NCBI RefSeq assembly: GCF_007829335.1
Contig: NZ_VIWO01000004.1
Location: 496,001 to 560,000 of the forward strand
DNA: 64,000 nt
DNA from: Chitinophaga polysaccharea
GTDB lineage: Bacteria; Bacteroidota; Bacteroidia; Chitinophagales; Chitinophagaceae
Direction: 5' to 3'
Shown here piece after piece: positions 8,555 to 16,282 of the stretch. Made by a program: the position numbers and the translations under genes. The first letter of the stretch is position 1. Each line of letters begins with the position of its first letter. The notes below the pieces were generated by a model that was not told the origin of the DNA, did not search any database, and worked only from the letters and a program-made list of their open reading frames with translations.

Positions 8555-9124
8555 ATGTCTGATAACCCATTATTAGAACCCATTCACGGCATTACTTTAG
8601 AAGATTACAGCGCCGCTTGCGCAAAAATGGGCAGCGGTTTAAGTGAAGCCGATATCGCAAAAGCACTTGGCGTAGAAGTACCCGTTTGGCAGGAAGCCAA
8701 CCTGCTGTGGCCCGAGCGCATGAAACAGGACGAGACCTTTCATATCGTGACGCTGTTTGGTCAGTACTTTGGTCAGGCAGACCAGCATCCGAAGTTCAGC
8801 AATTTAAAAGCAACGGTTTCTGCAGAAGGTGGCGCCAATACCGACCGTATAAAATCAGATAAGAGTTTCTACGAAGAGCTGGAAGTAGCCCGGCAGGTAG
8901 CTTATGAATATGGTCTTGACGGCGCTCAATGGATCGCCGATAAATATGGCATCACCCTGGGCGATTTCCAGATCGCGGCATCCAACTGGAATGCACAGAT
9001 CCACCAGGATATAGCAGCCGACTTTGATGGCTACAATGAAAGACAGGCAGCCTACAAGGCAAAATATCAGCAACTGTTTGCCGATGCCCAAGGCGGCAAT
9101 GTGGCCGACGATATCGAGTTCTAA
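8555..9124 (+). CDS. Conserved protein of unknown function (possibly DUF6620)
   Basis: 189-residue acidic soluble protein, last gene of the SPFH operon, 8 bases after the previous stop. Visible features: an N-terminal PIHGITLEDYSAACAKMGSG block, an LFGQYFGQADQHPKF segment, and a C-terminal helical region with conserved Trp/Tyr (AQWIADKYGITLGDFQIAAS). I recall similar sequences being labelled DUF6620, but that name is from memory and was not checked. No catalytic motif is evident. Its fixed place beside SPFH and zinc-ribbon genes suggests a common complex. A strong terminator closes the operon right after it. Confidence 0.75.
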   Translation: MSDNPLLEPIHGITLEDYSAACAKMGSGLSEADIAKALGVEVPVWQEANLLWPERMKQDETFHIVTLFGQYFGQADQHPKFSNLKATVSAEGGANTDRIKSDKSFYEELEVARQVAYEYGLDGAQWIADKYGITLGDFQIAASNWNAQIHQDIAADFDGYNERQAAYKAKYQQLFADAQGGNVADDIEF

Positions 9125-9145
9125 ACAAAAGAAATATTAATAAGA

Positions 9146-9184
9146 GAAATGCCCCGTATACAAATCGTTTACGGGGCATTTTTA
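9146..9184. terminator. Bidirectional intrinsic terminator
   Basis: AAATGCCCCGTA pairs with TACGGGGCATTT across a short loop and is followed by TTTTT on the plus strand; the minus strand has a weaker A/T flank. It lies between two convergent units: the SPFH operon (plus) and the cobalamin-riboswitch operon (minus). Confidence 0.9.
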
Positions 9185-9210
9185 TGCTGTTTAGGATATG
9201 GAGATATGAA

Positions 9211-10140
9211 TTATAAATGCAGGTCCCTGGCGCCTTTTACCTCGGTAGAGATTTCTCCCATCATGGTGCCCCCGCTACAGTTTTGCCCTGTATATACTTT
9301 CACAAAATCAATGGCATTCAATGTTACCGGCGTGCCGCTGGCATTCACGGCCCAGGCGATGTCAAACGTATTATAGCCCAACGTCGGATATTCGCTGGAA
9401 TAGCTGTCGGAATATCCCCACGCAAAGGCGAGGTTAGTAATAACGCCACCGGTTTGTAAGGTATTCACCAGCTTGGTGCCGGTAAACGTGATGGAGTCCT
9501 GGCTTGGCGCCATGGCAGGGTAGTAGTTGTTAGCCGTATGATAGCTGTTAGCTACCACATATCCACTCGCCCCCTGGTTATCTTTCCATAATACACTGGT
9601 ACCTGCTGCATGCGGATTGTAATAGGTAATACGGTAATTTTTAATGGTGCTGGCAACAGAATACTGGCTACCGGCTAATTCATACCAGGTATCATCAGGT
9701 AAGCCGTTACCATTGGTATCCTGACTCACCATCACCACGCCTGGCTCCGACCATTGATAAGTTGGCCCGAGCGGATTGCCATAAATACCCAGGTCGCTAC
9801 CGGTACCATTCACCACCGAATGATCAAACCCGAATACAATATACCCGCCAAAACCGCCCAGCGACACCATATTGGTGGTGCTGCCCACCAAACCCTGTGC
9901 AGCCGTAGTAGTACCCAGGGAGGTTTCATTGATAAACTGTCCCGCCGCCGGCATATAGGTAAACACGCGGCTGATCAACGGACTGCTGGTCAGCAATGCT
10001 GGCCGGATGGCGACGTTGCTGACAATAGCGGCAGACGGGGTAGCAATCGGTTGAAGACTGTCTGTCAGCGCTTCTTTCTGACAAGCAGCCAGCATCAGCA
10101 GGCTGCCAAGACCTAAGGAGGTCAAATAGGATTTTCGCAT
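9211..10140 (-). CDS. Surface lipoprotein, second gene of the B12-riboswitch operon
   Basis: 309 residues: lipoprotein signal (lipobox LMLAAC) and a beta-rich body. A calcium-loop-like motif DTNGNGLPDDTWYELAGS sits near the middle, followed by a KNYRITYYNP segment and an AFDxVKVY-like C-terminal part (NAIDFVKVYTGQNC). Proteins with the D-W-Y-E-L-A-G-S motif are commonly annotated only as 'cell surface protein' in Bacteroidota. The gene starts 28 bases after the BtuG-like gene and shares its cobalamin riboswitch. Placement under B12 control suggests it helps capture cobalamin or a B12-protein complex at the cell surface. The family's role in that is inferred; nothing in the sequence itself shows a corrin-binding site. 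Confidence 0.85.
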   Translation of the reverse strand: MRKSYLTSLGLGSLLMLAACQKEALTDSLQPIATPSAAIVSNVAIRPALLTSSPLISRVFTYMPAAGQFINETSLGTTTAAQGLVGSTTNMVSLGGFGGYIVFGFDHSVVNGTGSDLGIYGNPLGPTYQWSEPGVVMVSQDTNGNGLPDDTWYELAGSQYSVASTIKNYRITYYNPHAAGTSVLWKDNQGASGYVVANSYHTANNYYPAMAPSQDSITFTGTKLVNTLQTGGVITNLAFAWGYSDSYSSEYPTLGYNTFDIAWAVNASGTPVTLNAIDFVKVYTGQNCSGGTMMGEISTEVKGARDLHL

Positions 10141-10167
10141 AGTAATTATAATTGGAGGTGTAAAAAA

Positions 10168-11511
10168 CTATTGATAAAATACAGGTAGGGTAGGGAAGTA
10201 GTAGCCGGGATACCGGAGGCTTTGTTTCAATGCACCGCTGGCTGCATCATAAAATAACCACCTGTTGTCATTGCTGCTGCCCCATTCGTCGGTCAACGTC
10301 AGTACTACTAACTCTTTCGTCCGCTCATTCAACCGCACTGCCGAACCATAAAAATATTGGCCATCCGGAATGGTGATGAAAGGCGCTGCAAAAGCGCTGC
10401 TATTACCAGGCAGGTACTTATAAATGCGGGTACCGCTGTATTCCAGCGTGCCGCCAATGCCAGGTCCCTCTTTACGCTCAGCAATGTATACCTCGTTGCC
10501 GGAGATGCTGGCTACGATGCCGCCGGAATGCCAGGCCCATAAGGCCCAGGGGTTGGTGACCTTAAAGGGTACATGCGTTTCCGTTATAGCCAGGCTCGCC
10601 GGATCAATACGCATCAGCGCTGAGTCGCCCGCTGCCCAGACAGCCCCGTCTTTTGTGCGCGCAAATCCCATCGTGGCTTTAGGGAACTTTTTAACGATGC
10701 TGTAATCGGTTGTCTGCAACACAACAATTCCATCATCTGCTGTCAGCACAAAAACATAATCGCCCGCAACCATCATATCGCCTGCGTTGGAGTTGATGCC
10801 ATCTATTTTAGCGCCTAGCGCGGGACCGGCGAGGTTGAGCCTATAAACGCCGTCTGCCGTGCTTAAAAGCCCCCTGGAATTGTCAATCCCCAGGAAAGCA
10901 TGCCCCTCGTCTTGCGGCAGGTGATCTATCCGTCCTGTTTCTTTCATGGTATAGGCATCGGCTACCACTAAGGGGCCACCTACTTTTGCCGTCATATATA
11001 CCTTACCGTTATAAATAGAAGCAAATTGCAGGGTAGCAGTGGCTGACCCGAAATCCTTATCCGGATTTTCTGTTTTAAAAACATTGTATACTACTTTATT
11101 GCTGTCATAGCTGTAGTAAAATAAGTCACCGGTAGTAGTGCCATACTGGCCTTCCTGCACTACCAGGAAACCATTTTCATATTTGCCCCATACCTTCACC
11201 TGGTAAATGGCCGAATCAGCGGTGGCGCTGTTGGTGGCAGTAAATACGATATGGTAATCACCACGGGTAACGGCATTAAAAGTAAATACGGAATCATTTC
11301 CCGCTGGTTGTCCATTCACTTTCCAGCTGAAGCTAGCGCCCAACGGGCGGGCTATTGCAGGGCGATAGGTAACGGTGGCGCCTAAACGTAAGGTGTCTGA
11401 ACTACCCCTCTGGTCAACACCGGGAGAAGGAACGGTGTTATCATTTTTCTTACAGGAGGTGGCCAGCAAAAAAAGAGTTGCTACGAAAAGAATACTTCCC
11501 GGTAATCGCAT
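10168..11511 (-). CDS. BtuG-like/DUF5074 beta-propeller surface lipoprotein
   Basis: 447 residues from the chosen start (MRLPGSILFVATLFLLATSC). The open frame extends 17 codons upstream, but the signal peptide and lipobox begin here. An Ig/PKD-like domain follows (about residues 35-110, ending FTATNSATADSAIYQVKVWG). The rest is a YncE/DUF5074-type seven-bladed propeller with repeating blades such as GKVYMTAKVGGPLVVADAYT, NAGDMMVAGDYVFVLT and TKDGAVWAAGDSALMRID. In gut Bacteroides the propeller lipoprotein BtuG sits on BtuB and binds cobalamin very tightly. Here the gene is preceded by a cobalamin riboswitch, which supports the same role. No btuB receptor lies beside it in the window. Confidence 0.87.
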   Translation of the reverse strand: MRLPGSILFVATLFLLATSCKKNDNTVPSPGVDQRGSSDTLRLGATVTYRPAIARPLGASFSWKVNGQPAGNDSVFTFNAVTRGDYHIVFTATNSATADSAIYQVKVWGKYENGFLVVQEGQYGTTTGDLFYYSYDSNKVVYNVFKTENPDKDFGSATATLQFASIYNGKVYMTAKVGGPLVVADAYTMKETGRIDHLPQDEGHAFLGIDNSRGLLSTADGVYRLNLAGPALGAKIDGINSNAGDMMVAGDYVFVLTADDGIVVLQTTDYSIVKKFPKATMGFARTKDGAVWAAGDSALMRIDPASLAITETHVPFKVTNPWALWAWHSGGIVASISGNEVYIAERKEGPGIGGTLEYSGTRIYKYLPGNSSAFAAPFITIPDGQYFYGSAVRLNERTKELVVLTLTDEWGSSNDNRWLFYDAASGALKQSLRYPGYYFPTLPVFYQ

Positions 11512-11824
11512 GTTTGATATATTTAGGTTGATGATAATGCAGTAATAACGTGTGTGCTGCAAATGCCCGCTGATAAAGGGATTGCAGTCTATCCCGGATA
11601 TACGGGGAACAGGGTCCCTTTTTTACCGGATATTATCTACAGTTATTAAACGCCCGTCTGCGGGGAAGATATCAAATGACCTTCCACGACAACACGGCAA
11701 TCAGAAGCTACAGCACACGTAAGACACACATCGTCAGATGCGGTTCATTGTTACCAATTTTGTTACAAAAAAAACCGAAAATATAAGTACGCCCTTCACC
11801 CGAAAACGTCCTATATCGTTGCAA

Positions 11825-12012
11825 GAGGCAGGTCTTCTGGCTTTCCTGCTTTTCCGGTCGCCTTCCCGTTCCGTATAGCCGGAACAGTGGCAAAGTGGAG
11901 TTGATTCCGAAAAAACATACCTGTATAAAACAGGTGCAGGATTACAGCTACGGGGATAGCTCCGGTTTCACACCGGATTCCCTTTTAATATGCCAGCATA
12001 GTGCTGGCATAA
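11825..12012 (-). ncRNA. Cobalamin (adenosylcobalamin-type) riboswitch
   Basis: Read on the minus strand, the conserved elements occur in order: a closing hairpin ATGCCAGC/GCTGGCAT (12010-11990), AAAGGGAAT, GGTGTGAAACC, GAGCTATCCCCGTAGCTGTAA (the B12 core, about 11965-11940), GCCACTG (11891-11885), GGGAAGGCGACCGG, and the 3' box AGCCAGAAGACCTGCC (11842-11827). This is the full cobalamin aptamer. About 310 bases of leader separate it from the start at 11511, room for an expression platform. It should switch off the two downstream surface-lipoprotein genes when B12 is plentiful. Confidence 0.95.
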
Positions 12013-12084
12013 CCAGTTGCGGCGGCAAATTAATGAAAGGAGATGGGACCACCAAAATATTGTGAGCCGTAGGGAGATATCAGC

Positions 12085-12107
12085 GCAACGGGAGCCACTC
12101 CCGTTGC
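12085..12107. terminator. Perfect hairpin after the DUF4256 gene
   Basis: GCAACGGGAG-CCA-CTCCCGTTGC, a 10-bp perfect stem with a 3-base loop. It lies 34 bases past the DUF4256 stop and ahead of the riboswitch leader. No T run follows on the minus strand, so it may be a factor-assisted terminator or an mRNA 3' end stabiliser. Confidence 0.5.
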
Positions 12108-12140
12108 ACATTTTGGGAAGAGGAGGTATTGCCGGCGTAT

Positions 12141-12716
12141 TTACACCGTGAGCGAGCCACGGAAGCCCCTGGCGGCATAATAAGAAGAAGCGCCATTATG
12201 ATAGAGGAAAACTTTATCGTAACGACGGTCGCAAAAGAGGGCGCCCCCGAGTGCTCTTACATCGGCAGGCGTTTGTACCCAACTCGATGTTTTGAGATCA
12301 AACTTACCCAGTTGCTGCAATTCCCGGTAGGAGGCTTCTGTAAGGAGCGTGATGCCCATAGCCGCGGCCACTTCTACCGCACTTTCTTTAGGCGGATGAT
12401 CTTTCCGGGAAGCCAGGGCCTCGTAATCATAGCAGGCATTTCGCCGTCCCTTGGGACTTTCAGCTGAGCAGTCACAAAAAGTATAGGCGCCGGTTTTTTT
12501 ATCAAATGCAATCACATCTGGTTCGCCTTCGGTTTGTTCCATTTCGTATAGTGACCACATTTTTTCAGGATGGGCCATGAGCCGCTCCTGCACATCACTC
12601 CAGTTGATGCCCTTATGACGCTGCCCGTTTTTTTCAAAACGGGATTGCAATGTTTTCAGCAGTGAATCCTGTTGCGCTGCCGTTAACTTTTTTTTACCGG
12701 TGGGTGTTTGTTTCAT
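12141..12716 (-). CDS. DUF4256 family protein
   Basis: 191-residue cytoplasmic protein of the DUF4256 family (typical length about 190). Visible family segments: LLKTLQSRFEKNGQRHKGI near the N-terminus, WSLYEMEQTEGEPDVI, YTFCDCSAESPKGRRN, and the C-terminal RRYDKVFLYHNGASSYYAARGF. No enzymatic function is established for the family. It follows the FAD oxidase by 42 bases on the same strand and may be co-transcribed with it. A perfect hairpin lies downstream. Confidence 0.85.
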   Translation of the reverse strand: MKQTPTGKKKLTAAQQDSLLKTLQSRFEKNGQRHKGINWSDVQERLMAHPEKMWSLYEMEQTEGEPDVIAFDKKTGAYTFCDCSAESPKGRRNACYDYEALASRKDHPPKESAVEVAAAMGITLLTEASYRELQQLGKFDLKTSSWVQTPADVRALGGALFCDRRYDKVFLYHNGASSYYAARGFRGSLTV

Positions 12717-12758
12717 ACGAATCTTTATGCTTTAAGGTAGCAATGATCTATCCGGTCG

Positions 12759-14240
12759 CTATTGATCCGCCCGGATAGATAATGCGTGATAGAATATATT
12801 CAACGGATCCCATTTGGCTTTTACCTGTTGCAGCCGGGGATAGTTCTCTTTGTAATAGAGCGTATACCAGGGAACGCCTGATTGATTCCATGCTGTGGCA
12901 AGGTCCGTATCGGGGTGGTTAATCATAGCCCCATCGGTTTGATCATTCGGTACCGGTACACCACCCGATCCGGGGAAGAGGTCTTTGTAAAAGTTACGTA
13001 CCCATTCCAGGCTGGGAGCGGCGCCTTCGGGGCTGATCCACCCGGTATTGCAGGCCACGTCGAGGATGCTGTCGCGTTGTGCGGAAGCTGTAGCGCCGGG
13101 AGCAATGGTATTTACTTTGCCTCCGTAGGTAGCCATTCCAAGCCCGCCGCCTATGGGAGCCGCCAGGGTAAGGTATTTATAGGCAGTGGCAATCTGGCTG
13201 TCTGTGAAGGGACGTTTGAAGAAGGCGTCTTTTACTTTGGCCAGTGCATTGTCGAAGCCGGGCTGGAAAAGTTCAGGGAACGGGTTGAGTGCAAATTGCA
13301 GCCATGGCGTTTCTTCTATTTGTTTCGTATAGGCGATACCGAGAGGTTCCACAATATCGGCCAGGTGTTCTTCAATCAGGCGCGCCGCCTGTGGACCGGT
13401 AGCGAGACCTTTAATATCCAGTTTGCCGATGTTACGGTGATTAAGAAACAAAATGCTGAACAGTTGACGGAAAGGCGAATCCGGACCGCTATGTTGTGCC
13501 GCCCAGGCGCCAAAGTTGCTGGTCAGTTGCGAAAAGGTGCTTTCATTAACGAGTGACCAGTCCCACGACACGCGAAACGTAGTAATAGTTGCCGGTGCCG
13601 CGGGTAAAGTGGTATAGGGGTCTGTGCCGGTAGCATCGGGGCTCCGCAGCCAGTAGCGGGTAACAATGCCGAAGTTGCCACCGCCGGCGCCGGTATGCGC
13701 CCACCACAAATCATAGTTAGGATCGGATACTTCCCGGGTGGCGATAATGGGAACGGCCTGTCCCGATGCAGCTACAGTCACCACCTCTACGGCATAAAGA
13801 TAATCCGCCGCCAGTCCATGTTCACGGCATAGAAACCCGAAGGCGCCACCCAATACATGTCCGCCCATACCAATACCAGGATGCTCGCCCGCCGGAAGTA
13901 CTACGCCCCAGCCCAGGAACAGCCGCCGGTAGGTTTCGCCTACTGTGGCGCCAGCTTCCACGGCAAAGGCCCCCATGTCGGCATCGTAAGAAACGTTTGT
14001 CATCAGGGAGGTATCGATCAGTACCTGTGCGGTGGGATCAGATACAAAACCCTCCAGGCAATGGCCGCCACTGCGCACCACCGGCCGCCGTTTGTTGCTC
14101 ACGGCTTCCTGTACTGCTATCACCACTTCGGTGGTAGTGGTGGGCAGTACAATATATTCCGGCTTCCCGCTAAAGCGTTTATTAAATCTTTTTCCTGCAA
14201 GATCCGCATAACGTATATCCCCGGCGGTAATCTTTTCCAT
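12759..14240 (-). CDS. FAD-linked oxidase, berberine-bridge-enzyme type
   Basis: 493 residues. An FAD-binding PCMH domain (about 30-205) holds the flavin-attachment motif RRPVVRSGGHCLEG, whose His makes the 8-alpha-histidyl FAD bond. The C-terminus carries the BBE signature (residues about 440-485, YPRLQQVKAKWDPLNIFYHA). Most bicovalent members have Cys in the PAGxCPxVGxGGH stretch; here it reads PAGEHPGIGMGGH, so the 6-S-cysteinyl bond cannot form and the flavin is probably mono-covalent. No signal peptide is present. Such enzymes oxidise alcohols, sugars or secondary metabolites with O2; the substrate is unknown. Divergent from the ArsR operon. Confidence 0.9.
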   Translation of the reverse strand: MEKITAGDIRYADLAGKRFNKRFSGKPEYIVLPTTTTEVVIAVQEAVSNKRRPVVRSGGHCLEGFVSDPTAQVLIDTSLMTNVSYDADMGAFAVEAGATVGETYRRLFLGWGVVLPAGEHPGIGMGGHVLGGAFGFLCREHGLAADYLYAVEVVTVAASGQAVPIIATREVSDPNYDLWWAHTGAGGGNFGIVTRYWLRSPDATGTDPYTTLPAAPATITTFRVSWDWSLVNESTFSQLTSNFGAWAAQHSGPDSPFRQLFSILFLNHRNIGKLDIKGLATGPQAARLIEEHLADIVEPLGIAYTKQIEETPWLQFALNPFPELFQPGFDNALAKVKDAFFKRPFTDSQIATAYKYLTLAAPIGGGLGMATYGGKVNTIAPGATASAQRDSILDVACNTGWISPEGAAPSLEWVRNFYKDLFPGSGGVPVPNDQTDGAMINHPDTDLATAWNQSGVPWYTLYYKENYPRLQQVKAKWDPLNIFYHALSIRADQ

Positions 14241-14291
14241 ATGATACTAAATTTAAAATTTGTTGTCGGCTTATACAAATTCATGACCGTT

Positions 14292-14357
14292 CAAATGTAG
14301 AAAAATTAGAAGTAGCCGTGGGTTTGGGTTACGACATTTATCAGGCAATTTACGACA
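14292..14357 (-). promoter_or_regulatory. Putative promoter and direct repeats of the FAD oxidase gene
   Basis: Minus strand TACATTTG (14299-14292) fits the -7 consensus TAnnTTTG, but no TTTG is present 20 bases upstream. Instead the octamer TGTCGTAA occurs twice on the minus strand (14357-14350 and 14336-14329), 21 bp apart. This could be an activator-dependent promoter. Confidence 0.4.
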
Positions 14358-14409
14358 GGTCATATAGGTTTTTAACGGCGGAAACTATTTTTCCGGGATA
14401 AAAGAAAAA

Positions 14410-14458
14410 TTTGTGTAGTTAAATGGCTACATGTATATTTGTAGTCAAATAGCTACAT
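14410..14458 (+). promoter_or_regulatory. Autoregulated ArsR promoter with twin operators
   Basis: A textbook Bacteroidota promoter: TTTG (14410-14413), 20 bases, TATATTTG (14434-14441). Two near-identical 18-mers, GTAGTTAAATGGCTACAT (14415-14432) and GTAGTCAAATAGCTACAT (14441-14458), each with GTAG/CTAC dyad ends, flank the -7 box at 26-bp spacing. The second ends 1 base before the ATG at 14460. They are the likely ArsR binding sites, and the mRNA leader would be only about 12 bases. Confidence 0.8.
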
Positions 14459-14459
14459 A

Positions 14460-14783
14460 ATGAATTTAAGACGAGATGTATTCCAGGCCATAGCAGACCC
14501 CACCAGGAGGGCTATACTGCTGTTGGTGGCCTCCCAGGCGATGACGGCAGGAGCAATCGCCTCAAATTTTGAAACAGCAAGACCTACCGTTTCCAAACAC
14601 CTGCAAATACTAACGGAGTGTGAACTGCTGGAACAAACGCAAAACGGCAGGGAAATTTACTATCATATAAACGCAAAGAAAATGAAAGCCATCGCAGATT
14701 TTATTGAACCATTCCGCAAAATGTGGGACGACCGTTTTAATAAACTAGAGTCGATCATGAAAAACTACAAACCCAAAAAATAA
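14460..14783 (+). CDS. ArsR-family winged-helix repressor
   Basis: 107 residues, the usual length. The winged HTH spans about residues 8-85 (FQAIADPTRRAILLLVASQA, then ARPTVSKHLQILTECELLEQ and the wing QNGREIYYHINAKKM). No metal-binding Cys pair such as ELCVCDL is present, so it is the metal-independent subgroup that usually precedes an AHSA1/SRPBCC gene, as here (5-base gap). It should repress its own operon through the two 18-mers over its promoter. Effector unknown. Confidence 0.92.
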   Translation: MNLRRDVFQAIADPTRRAILLLVASQAMTAGAIASNFETARPTVSKHLQILTECELLEQTQNGREIYYHINAKKMKAIADFIEPFRKMWDDRFNKLESIMKNYKPKK

Positions 14784-14788
14784 TAGTT

Positions 14789-15253
14789 ATGGAACAAAAA
14801 ACGAAAGTCAACGCCGAAGACGGTAAGCAGGAACTGTTTATTACCAGGGAGTTTGATTTACCGTTGGAACTGCTGTTCACTGCCTACACGGAACCTGAAA
14901 TTGTAGAACAATGGATGGGAACAAAAGTATTGCAACTGGAAAGCCGGAAATATGGCAGCTACCAGTTTGAAACCTCTGACCCTAAAGGAAATAAGTACCG
15001 CTTCAGCGGCGTAGCACATGAATTTATCCCGAACAAAAAGATCGTGCGCACCTTCGAAATGGAAGGAACGCCGTTCGGCCTGCAGCTGGAGTTTTATGAA
15101 TTTGAGGCGGTCACCAATAGTACCAGCAAACTCCTGATGCATGTCATCTATGAATCTGTTGAAAAGCGGGATGCCGTTATAAAACAGGGTATGGTCCGGG
15201 GAATCGACCTGGCACATAACCGGATAGAAAAAATCTTACAAGAACAACTATAA
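14789..15253 (+). CDS. SRPBCC (AHSA1-like) protein
   Basis: 154 residues with the helix-grip START/AHSA1 fold: REFDLPLELLFTAYTEPEIV at the start, the VEQWMG turn, a central beta-sheet (FSGVAHEFIPNKKIVRTFEM) and the long C-terminal helix (KQGMVRGIDLAHNRIEKILQ). Such proteins hold a hydrophobic ligand in a cavity; the ligand is unknown. Second gene of the ArsR operon, 5 bases after arsR and 7 bases before the DoxX-like gene. The ArsR-SRPBCC pairing recurs in many bacteria and suggests the ligand or its stress is what ArsR senses. Confidence 0.9.
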   Translation: MEQKTKVNAEDGKQELFITREFDLPLELLFTAYTEPEIVEQWMGTKVLQLESRKYGSYQFETSDPKGNKYRFSGVAHEFIPNKKIVRTFEMEGTPFGLQLEFYEFEAVTNSTSKLLMHVIYESVEKRDAVIKQGMVRGIDLAHNRIEKILQEQL

Positions 15254-15260
15254 AAACGTC

Positions 15261-15641
15261 ATGACAAAGAGAAATAAAATCATCTATTGGATTGCCACCC
15301 TTTGGCTGGCCCTGGGCATGACCTCCACCGCGATTGTTCAATTATCCGCCATGAAAACAGAAAATGATTTCATGGCGGGCCTGGGTTACCCCCCTTACTT
15401 CCAGAAGATCATTGGCTGCTGGAAAATTCTGGGGGTAATCGCTATCCTGGTGCCTAAATTCCCTTTACTGAAAGAGTGGGCGTACGCCGGTTTCTTTTTC
15501 GCCATGTCGGGTGCGTTACTCTCGCATATCGCTGTGGGCGGCGTGATGAAGGATATGTTTCCTTCGTTATTATTACTTATCTTGACAGCCATTTCCTGGT
15601 ATTTCAGGCCGGCTGATAGAAGAATCCTTTCCTTTAATTAA
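15261..15641 (+). CDS. DoxX-like membrane protein
   Basis: 126 residues with four hydrophobic helices (about 8-28, 47-67, 72-92, 98-118) and the family's FQKIIGCWKILGVIAILVP segment between helices 1 and 2. Small four-helix DoxX-like proteins accompany ArsR/SRPBCC pairs in Bacteroidota and sit in the inner membrane; some family members are linked to oxidoreductase complexes. No redox motif is visible. It is translated from the same mRNA as its neighbours (7-base and 12-base gaps). Confidence 0.88.
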   Translation: MTKRNKIIYWIATLWLALGMTSTAIVQLSAMKTENDFMAGLGYPPYFQKIIGCWKILGVIAILVPKFPLLKEWAYAGFFFAMSGALLSHIAVGGVMKDMFPSLLLLILTAISWYFRPADRRILSFN

Positions 15642-15653
15642 AAATAGCGTAAC

Positions 15654-16235
15654 ATGAATCATAAGGTCGATGCATTTATAGGTAGAGCGGAAAAGTGGCA
15701 GGAGGAATTTGATAAGCTGAGAAACATCATATTGGAATCTCAACTCACAGAAAGCCTGAAATGGGGCGTTCCCTGCTACTCGCTCCACGATAAGAACATC
15801 ATCTTAATGCATGGATTTAAAGATTACTGCGCAGTGTTATTCTTCAAAGGTGCATTGATCAACGATATACATGGCGTGTTGATCCAGCAAACGGATAATG
15901 TCCAGGCAGCGCGACAGATGCGGTTTACCAGTATGAAAGACATTAATAAGATGAAGAACATACTGGTGAACTATATTCACGAAGCCATTGAACTGGAGCA
16001 ATCCGGGGCAAAAGTGCAGTATAAAAAAGCCACTGAGTATCCGGTACCGGAAGAATTCCAGGAAAAGCTGGATACCCTGCCTGCATTGAGAACAGCCTTT
16101 GATAGCCTGACACCGGGCCGTCAAAGGGGATACCTGCTCTATTTTGCCGCTGCTAAACAGTCAAAGACCCGGGCCTCCCGGGTGGAAAAATATATGAAAC
16201 ATATCCTCGCCGGAAAAGGGCTGGACGATGAGTGA
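15654..16235 (+). CDS. YdeI/DUF1801-family protein
   Basis: 193 residues. The N-terminal DUF1801 domain (about 5-120) shows the family's LTESLKWGVPCYSLHDKNII and the DYCAVLFFKGALI strand; the C-terminal bacteriocin-protection-like helix region (LTPGRQRGYLLYFAAAKQSK, then TRASRVEKYMKHI) is typical of YdeI/OmpD-associated proteins. Family members are linked to acid or antimicrobial-peptide stress, but the biochemical role is not settled. Fourth gene of the ArsR operon, 12 bases after the DoxX-like gene. Confidence 0.88.
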   Translation: MNHKVDAFIGRAEKWQEEFDKLRNIILESQLTESLKWGVPCYSLHDKNIILMHGFKDYCAVLFFKGALINDIHGVLIQQTDNVQAARQMRFTSMKDINKMKNILVNYIHEAIELEQSGAKVQYKKATEYPVPEEFQEKLDTLPALRTAFDSLTPGRQRGYLLYFAAAKQSKTRASRVEKYMKHILAGKGLDDE

Positions 16236-16282
16236 GGTAACACATCAAACAACGTTTATTTTCATCCGGAAACAGGCAGCAC

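Noticed and set aside
11512..11562. 17-codon N-terminal extension of the BtuG-like gene
   Set aside because: It precedes the signal peptide and lipobox, and matches no lipoprotein pattern.
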